From: Acidaminococcaceae bacterium
GTDB taxonomy: Bacteria; Bacillota; Negativicutes; Acidaminococcales; Acidaminococcaceae
DNA: 24,729 nt
NCBI GenBank assembly: GCA_022653215.1
Contig: JALCSJ010000009.1
Span: 1 to 24,729 of the forward strand
Direction of reading: 5' to 3'
A program made the position numbers and the translations under genes. Below are positions 21,778-24,729 of this stretch, one piece after another; the first letter of the stretch is position 1, and every line of letters starts with the position of its first letter. The notes beneath the pieces are model-generated. The model was not told where the DNA came from. It searched no databases and saw only the letters and a program-made list of their open reading frames with translations.

Positions 21778-23033
21778 AAACACCAACAAATGAAATAAAA
21801 GTCGGTGCACTGACTTTGGGCGGATTGGTTATCTTCCTTCTCGTTATTTCTTTCTTAGGGGTTTTTAGTTTTACCGGCAGTGGGTATAGGATGGATATAA
21901 TTTATGATGAGGTTAATGGTTTAAAAATAGGTAATGAAGTACGTTTTGCCGGGGTGCCCGTTGGCAAGGTAGAAAATCTGAGAGTAGACGGGACAAAAAT
22001 AAGGACAATCGTTAAGATTGATTCTAAAAATAAAATACCGGTGAATTCCAAGTTTTCTATTGGCATGGATGGTGTTTTAGGTACAAAATTCGTCAGCATT
22101 GATCCTCCCTTGGTTTCGGACGGAACCAATTATAAAGGGGGAGAACAAGTTATTGGTGTTGAACCTAAAGGCCTGGATCAGTTTATGGAATCTTCCACAA
22201 AAGTGTTAGGTAAGCTGGAAGGTATTGCCGATGCTTTCAACAATGTGTTTGGTGATAAAGAAGTGCAGAAATCCATGCGTCAGGGTTTTGTCCAGGCAGG
22301 AGAAATTGCCAAAAACCTTAATATATTTACCAAAGTAATGGCAGATTCTGCTACGGCTAATCAACAGGAAATTGCTACTATGGTTACCCAGCTCAAAGAA
22401 ATGTCTATAAATATGAATCAGCTTGTAACAGCTGCCAATGCTAACGGAGCAACCGGTCAGAATGTAGCCAACATGGCCGCTGATATGGCAGATGCCAGCA
22501 ATCAGATTAAAGAAATGGCTCATTCTCTGAATGGAGTAGTGTCAGATCCTAAGACACAGAAAGATTTAAAAGAAACGTTGCATAATGCTAAAGAAACAAG
22601 TGTTAAGGCGAACAAGATTTTAAGTGTGGTTACTAATGCAAAAGTTCAGGCAGATGTAATGTACAATAATAAGGAAAACAAGTGGCGGACCGATGCCGGA
22701 GCCAAACTTCCTCTGCAAGACAATAGTTTTGTCTATATCGGAGGAGCAGATATCGGAGACGCTAACAGACTGGATTTACATTATAACAGAAAGCTGAACA
22801 ATCAATTCTGGATGCGTACAGGCGTTATGGAAGGAGAGTTTGGCATTGGAGTAGATTATAACATTACGCCCCAGTTAAAACTTTTCACTGACCTTTATGA
22901 TTTCACTGATGCTAAGTGGCGGGTAGGGGCTGAATATGCTATTACTAAGAACCTTTCTATCATAGGACAGTCGTTTGATATAATGGGTAATGGTTCCGAA
23001 ACAACATACTTAGGTGTAAGAACCACTTTCTAA
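21774..23033 (+). CDS. mlaD: MlaD-like MCE protein with long helix and C-terminal beta-barrel-like domain
   Basis: A 419-residue protein, more than twice the length of proteobacterial MlaD. Order: N-terminal membrane anchor (about 12-32), MCE domain (about 37-113: MDIIYDEVNGLKIGNEVRFAG, PVGKVENL, DGVLGTKFVSIDPP), a long mainly helical stretch (about 130-285), and a C-terminal domain (about 288-419) of alternating polar/hydrophobic strands ending in Phe, as outer-membrane barrels do. I count roughly ten candidate strands. Such a fused MlaD has been reported in the Negativicute Veillonella, where it is thought to bridge inner and outer membranes and make MlaC unnecessary. The ATG overlaps the mlaF stop, and AGGAGG lies eight bases upstream. 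The barrel is my reading of strand pattern, not a domain search. Confidence 0.88.
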   Translation: MKTPTNEIKVGALTLGGLVIFLLVISFLGVFSFTGSGYRMDIIYDEVNGLKIGNEVRFAGVPVGKVENLRVDGTKIRTIVKIDSKNKIPVNSKFSIGMDGVLGTKFVSIDPPLVSDGTNYKGGEQVIGVEPKGLDQFMESSTKVLGKLEGIADAFNNVFGDKEVQKSMRQGFVQAGEIAKNLNIFTKVMADSATANQQEIATMVTQLKEMSINMNQLVTAANANGATGQNVANMAADMADASNQIKEMAHSLNGVVSDPKTQKDLKETLHNAKETSVKANKILSVVTNAKVQADVMYNNKENKWRTDAGAKLPLQDNSFVYIGGADIGDANRLDLHYNRKLNNQFWMRTGVMEGEFGIGVDYNITPQLKLFTDLYDFTDAKWRVGAEYAITKNLSIIGQSFDIMGNGSETTYLGVRTTF

Positions 23034-23044
23034 AGAATTTTTGT

Positions 23045-23073
23045 TTGACATTCAGTAGTGAACACATTATAAT
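23045..23073 (+). promoter_or_regulatory. consensus sigma-70/A promoter for tolC
   Basis: Perfect TTGACA (23045-23050), 17-base spacer, perfect TATAAT (23068-23073). This is the strongest promoter in the window and lies in the 85-base gap between mlaD and tolC. It indicates that tolC can be expressed apart from mlaE-mlaF-mlaD. Confidence 0.85.
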
Positions 23074-23083
23074 CTAGCTATGT

Positions 23084-23097
23084 TGACTAGGTAGTCA
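23084..23097. promoter_or_regulatory. palindromic candidate operator in the tolC leader
   Basis: TGACTA-GG-TAGTCA lies 10 bases after the -10 box, over the expected start of transcription or just beyond it. Its shape (14-base palindrome in a T/A-rich setting) resembles sites of MarR-type repressors, which often control efflux genes. The regulator itself is not in this window. Confidence 0.5.
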
Positions 23098-23118
23098 GCT
23101 AAAACAGGAGGAATTTCC

Positions 23119-24426
23119 ATGAAGTATCATATTACGAAAAATGCAATTTTAGGTGCCGTTATTTTAAGTACTTTGTCTCTACAATCAGTGTATGCTGCGG
23201 CTACACCTGCAACTGTAGATTTGAATTTGGAAAAAGCCGTACACATGGCTTTAGTTAATAATTCAGGCGTAAAAATAGCTAAAACAGAGCTGGCTGCTGC
23301 CAAGGCCCAAAAGGATCAGGCTAAAGGAGCCCGTTGGGGTTCTCTTTCTGCTACTCACTACAGCGGACGTTATGAAAAATATCAAAGTTCTACTGTATTG
23401 GATAATCCTGCTAATACGCATACCAATTCCGTAAGTTTGGCTCTGCCTATTTATACAGGTGGCAAACTGGAAGGAAATATAGAAAAAGCTGCAAAAAATT
23501 TAGAAGCTTATAAGTATGGTATGGAAGGTTCTTACCAAACAGCGGAATATAATGCCACAAAAGGTTATTATGATGTGCTTAATGCTTCTAACAGTGTGGC
23601 GTTGTGTACAGAAACAGTTAATCGTTTGGCTGACCATCTAAAGAATACAGAAGCACAATTTAACGTAGGGGTTGTAGCCAAAGTAGACGTGCTCACCAGT
23701 CAGGTTAACCTGGCCGATGCTCAGCAGTCTTTGACCAAGGCACAAAACAGCTATGATTATTCTGTGGCTTCTTTGGATAATGTGCTTGGTTTGCCTCAAA
23801 ACACCAAACTTAATTTAAGTGAAGGCTTGGAATATAAGGCATATAATAATACTTTGGACAACTGCATTACATATGCAATGACCAATAATCCGTCCGTCCA
23901 TCAGGCAGAACTGGCTGTAGATATGGCTAAAGCAGCTCAAAAAGTAGCCAATGCCGGGAATATTCCCCAAGTGAATCTGGCAGCTGAAAACGATTGGGCT
24001 AAGGATAAATTCCCGGGAAGTGATAAAGAATCCTGGGCTGTAGGCGTTAATGTTTCCTGGAACTTCTGGGATTATGGTGTTACTGCAGCCAAGGTTGCTG
24101 AGGCTAAGGCTAATGTGCTTAATGCTCAGGAAACCTATAGACAAACATCTGATAGCATTCGTTTAAGTGTACGTAACAGTTATTTAAGCTTAAGAGAAGC
24201 AGAAAAACGTATCGGAACTTCTTCCGTCAGCGTAGCTGAAGCTGAAGAAGCTTACAGAATCGCTGTTATTCGTTATCAGGCTGGTGTAGGCACCAACACT
24301 GATGTTATTGATGCTTCTGTTTACTTAACAACGGCTAAGAACAACTATATTACTGCTTTATATGATTACAATACGTCATTAGCAGCTTTGAAGCAAGGTA
24401 TGGGCGTTCCCGTCATCACAGATTAA
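23119..24426 (+). CDS. tolC: TolC-type outer membrane efflux protein
   Basis: A 435-residue outer-membrane channel protein of the OEP family. A signal peptide spans about 1-27 (ending VYAA). The mature part has the two-fold OEP pattern: DLNLEKAVHMALVNNSGVKIAKTEL (about 35-59) and, in the second half, LDNCITYAMTNNPSVHQAELAVDMAK (about 251-276). Both halves have long coiled-coil helices; the QFNVGVVAKVDVLTSQVNLADAQ stretch (about 182-204) and RYQAGVGTNTDVIDASVYLTTAKNNY (about 392-417) are the conserved repeats with V-x-D-V or T-D-V-I-D. As a trimer it connects inner-membrane pumps or secretion systems to the outside. It has its own consensus promoter and AGGAGG site, and its stop runs directly into the palindromic repeat region. 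Confidence 0.94.
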   Translation: MKYHITKNAILGAVILSTLSLQSVYAAATPATVDLNLEKAVHMALVNNSGVKIAKTELAAAKAQKDQAKGARWGSLSATHYSGRYEKYQSSTVLDNPANTHTNSVSLALPIYTGGKLEGNIEKAAKNLEAYKYGMEGSYQTAEYNATKGYYDVLNASNSVALCTETVNRLADHLKNTEAQFNVGVVAKVDVLTSQVNLADAQQSLTKAQNSYDYSVASLDNVLGLPQNTKLNLSEGLEYKAYNNTLDNCITYAMTNNPSVHQAELAVDMAKAAQKVANAGNIPQVNLAAENDWAKDKFPGSDKESWAVGVNVSWNFWDYGVTAAKVAEAKANVLNAQETYRQTSDSIRLSVRNSYLSLREAEKRIGTSSVSVAEAEEAYRIAVIRYQAGVGTNTDVIDASVYLTTAKNNYITALYDYNTSLAALKQGMGVPVITD

Positions 24427-24456
24427 AAAGCGTCGATATTTGGCTTATCCTGCGTC

Positions 24457-24521
24457 AAGAGGGAGCAGACGAGACAAGGATGAACGTTTATGTTCTATCC
24501 TTTCCTCGTCTACTCCCTCTT
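24457..24521. other. long hairpin in the non-coding region after tolC
   Basis: The left arm 24457-24473 pairs with the right arm 24505-24521 in 16 of 17 positions. Inside, AAGGA/TCCTT and GAAC/GTTC continue the stem. A competing pair, AGACAAGGA (24472-24480) with TCCTTGTCT (24522-24530), is perfect, so two alternative folds are possible. It has no T-run, so it is not a classic terminator, though it may protect the 3' end of tolC mRNA. Confidence 0.6.
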
Positions 24522-24574
24522 TCCTTGTCTAAGCACAAATCTTGCCGCTTTTTGTGAACAGGCTGAGTAAGTGT
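24470..24574. repeat. 105-base perfect direct repeat, copy 1
   Basis: Identical base for base to 24621-24725, at a period of 151. Weaker similarity extends about 16 bases to the left (GTCAA-AG-GAGC pattern). It holds further small palindromes: CACAAA/TTTGTG (24534-24539 with 24551-24556), and GGCTGA/TCAGCC starting in it (24561-24566 with 24576-24581). The 303-base stretch from 24427 to the window end has no gene that I can support. Confidence 0.93.
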
Positions 24575-24620
24575 TTCAGCCACAAACTAGGTCTTTTTTC
24601 GAAAGTCAAAAGAGAGCGTC

Positions 24621-24725
24621 CGAGACAAGGATGAACGTTTATGTTCTATCCTTTCCTCGTCTACTCCCTCTTTCCTTGTCTAAGCACAAATCTTGCCGCT
24701 TTTTGTGAACAGGCTGAGTAAGTGT
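24621..24725. repeat. 105-base perfect direct repeat, copy 2 (array continues past the window)
   Basis: An exact copy of 24470-24574. The left flank is diverged from that of copy 1, so the long hairpin arm is poorer here. The window ends four bases after the copy, in CTCA, compatible with the TTCAGCC that follows copy 1, so further units may lie beyond. Confidence 0.93.
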
Positions 24726-24729
24726 CTCA

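Noticed and set aside
24470..24725. CRISPR array
   Set aside because: Only two copies are seen, the 105-base repeat is far too long, and the interval is not spacer-like; no cas genes are present.

Overview
The window looks like ordinary chromosome from a diderm Firmicute of the class Negativicutes, probably near Acidaminococcus or Phascolarctobacterium. This is inferred from gene content, with no database check. It has a Firmicutes-type atp operon followed by murA and an mreB-type gene, low-to-medium G+C, and strong AGGAG ribosome binding sites with TTG and GTG starts. It also has outer-membrane genes (mlaE-mlaF-mlaD and tolC). All genes lie on the plus strand. I see no rRNA, tRNA, insertion sequence, prophage or CRISPR array.

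Layout. 1-1373 is the 3' part of an LTA-synthase-like phosphotransferase gene cut by the window edge. 1431-3957 holds a MATE exporter and a split ChrA-type transporter pair. 4180-6379 holds a WecA/TagO-type sugar-phosphate transferase and UDP-GlcNAc 2-epimerase. 6430-13340 is the ATP synthase operon (atpI, B, E, F, a delta-alpha fusion, G, D, C) plus a 62-residue coiled-coil gene. 13435-16237 holds a small membrane/coiled-coil protein, murA and an mreB/mbl gene. 16290-19960 holds three exported proteins: AMIN plus NAGPA, a tiny lipoyl-fold-like protein, and an S55-type protein. 20223-24426 holds mlaE, mlaF, mlaD and tolC. 24427-24729 is a non-coding, palindrome-rich tandem repeat that runs off the window.

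The most unusual item is in the atp operon. No separate delta-subunit gene (atpH) exists. The alpha subunit instead carries about 110 extra N-terminal residues, and residues about 36-104 match the C-terminal, b-binding domain of delta. The N-terminal helical domain of delta, which normally grips the alpha N-termini, is missing. A covalent delta-alpha link therefore seems to replace the usual non-covalent one, with an obvious stoichiometry problem (three alpha but normally one delta per enzyme).

The right half is an envelope block. The murA/mreB genes serve peptidoglycan synthesis and cell shape. MlaE/MlaF form an inner-membrane ABC transporter. MlaD has an MCE domain, a long helical region and a C-terminal beta-barrel-like domain, so it could span from inner to outer membrane. 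TolC is an outer-membrane efflux channel. Palindromes sit at the mlaE and tolC promoters, and a long imperfect inverted repeat precedes the mla genes.
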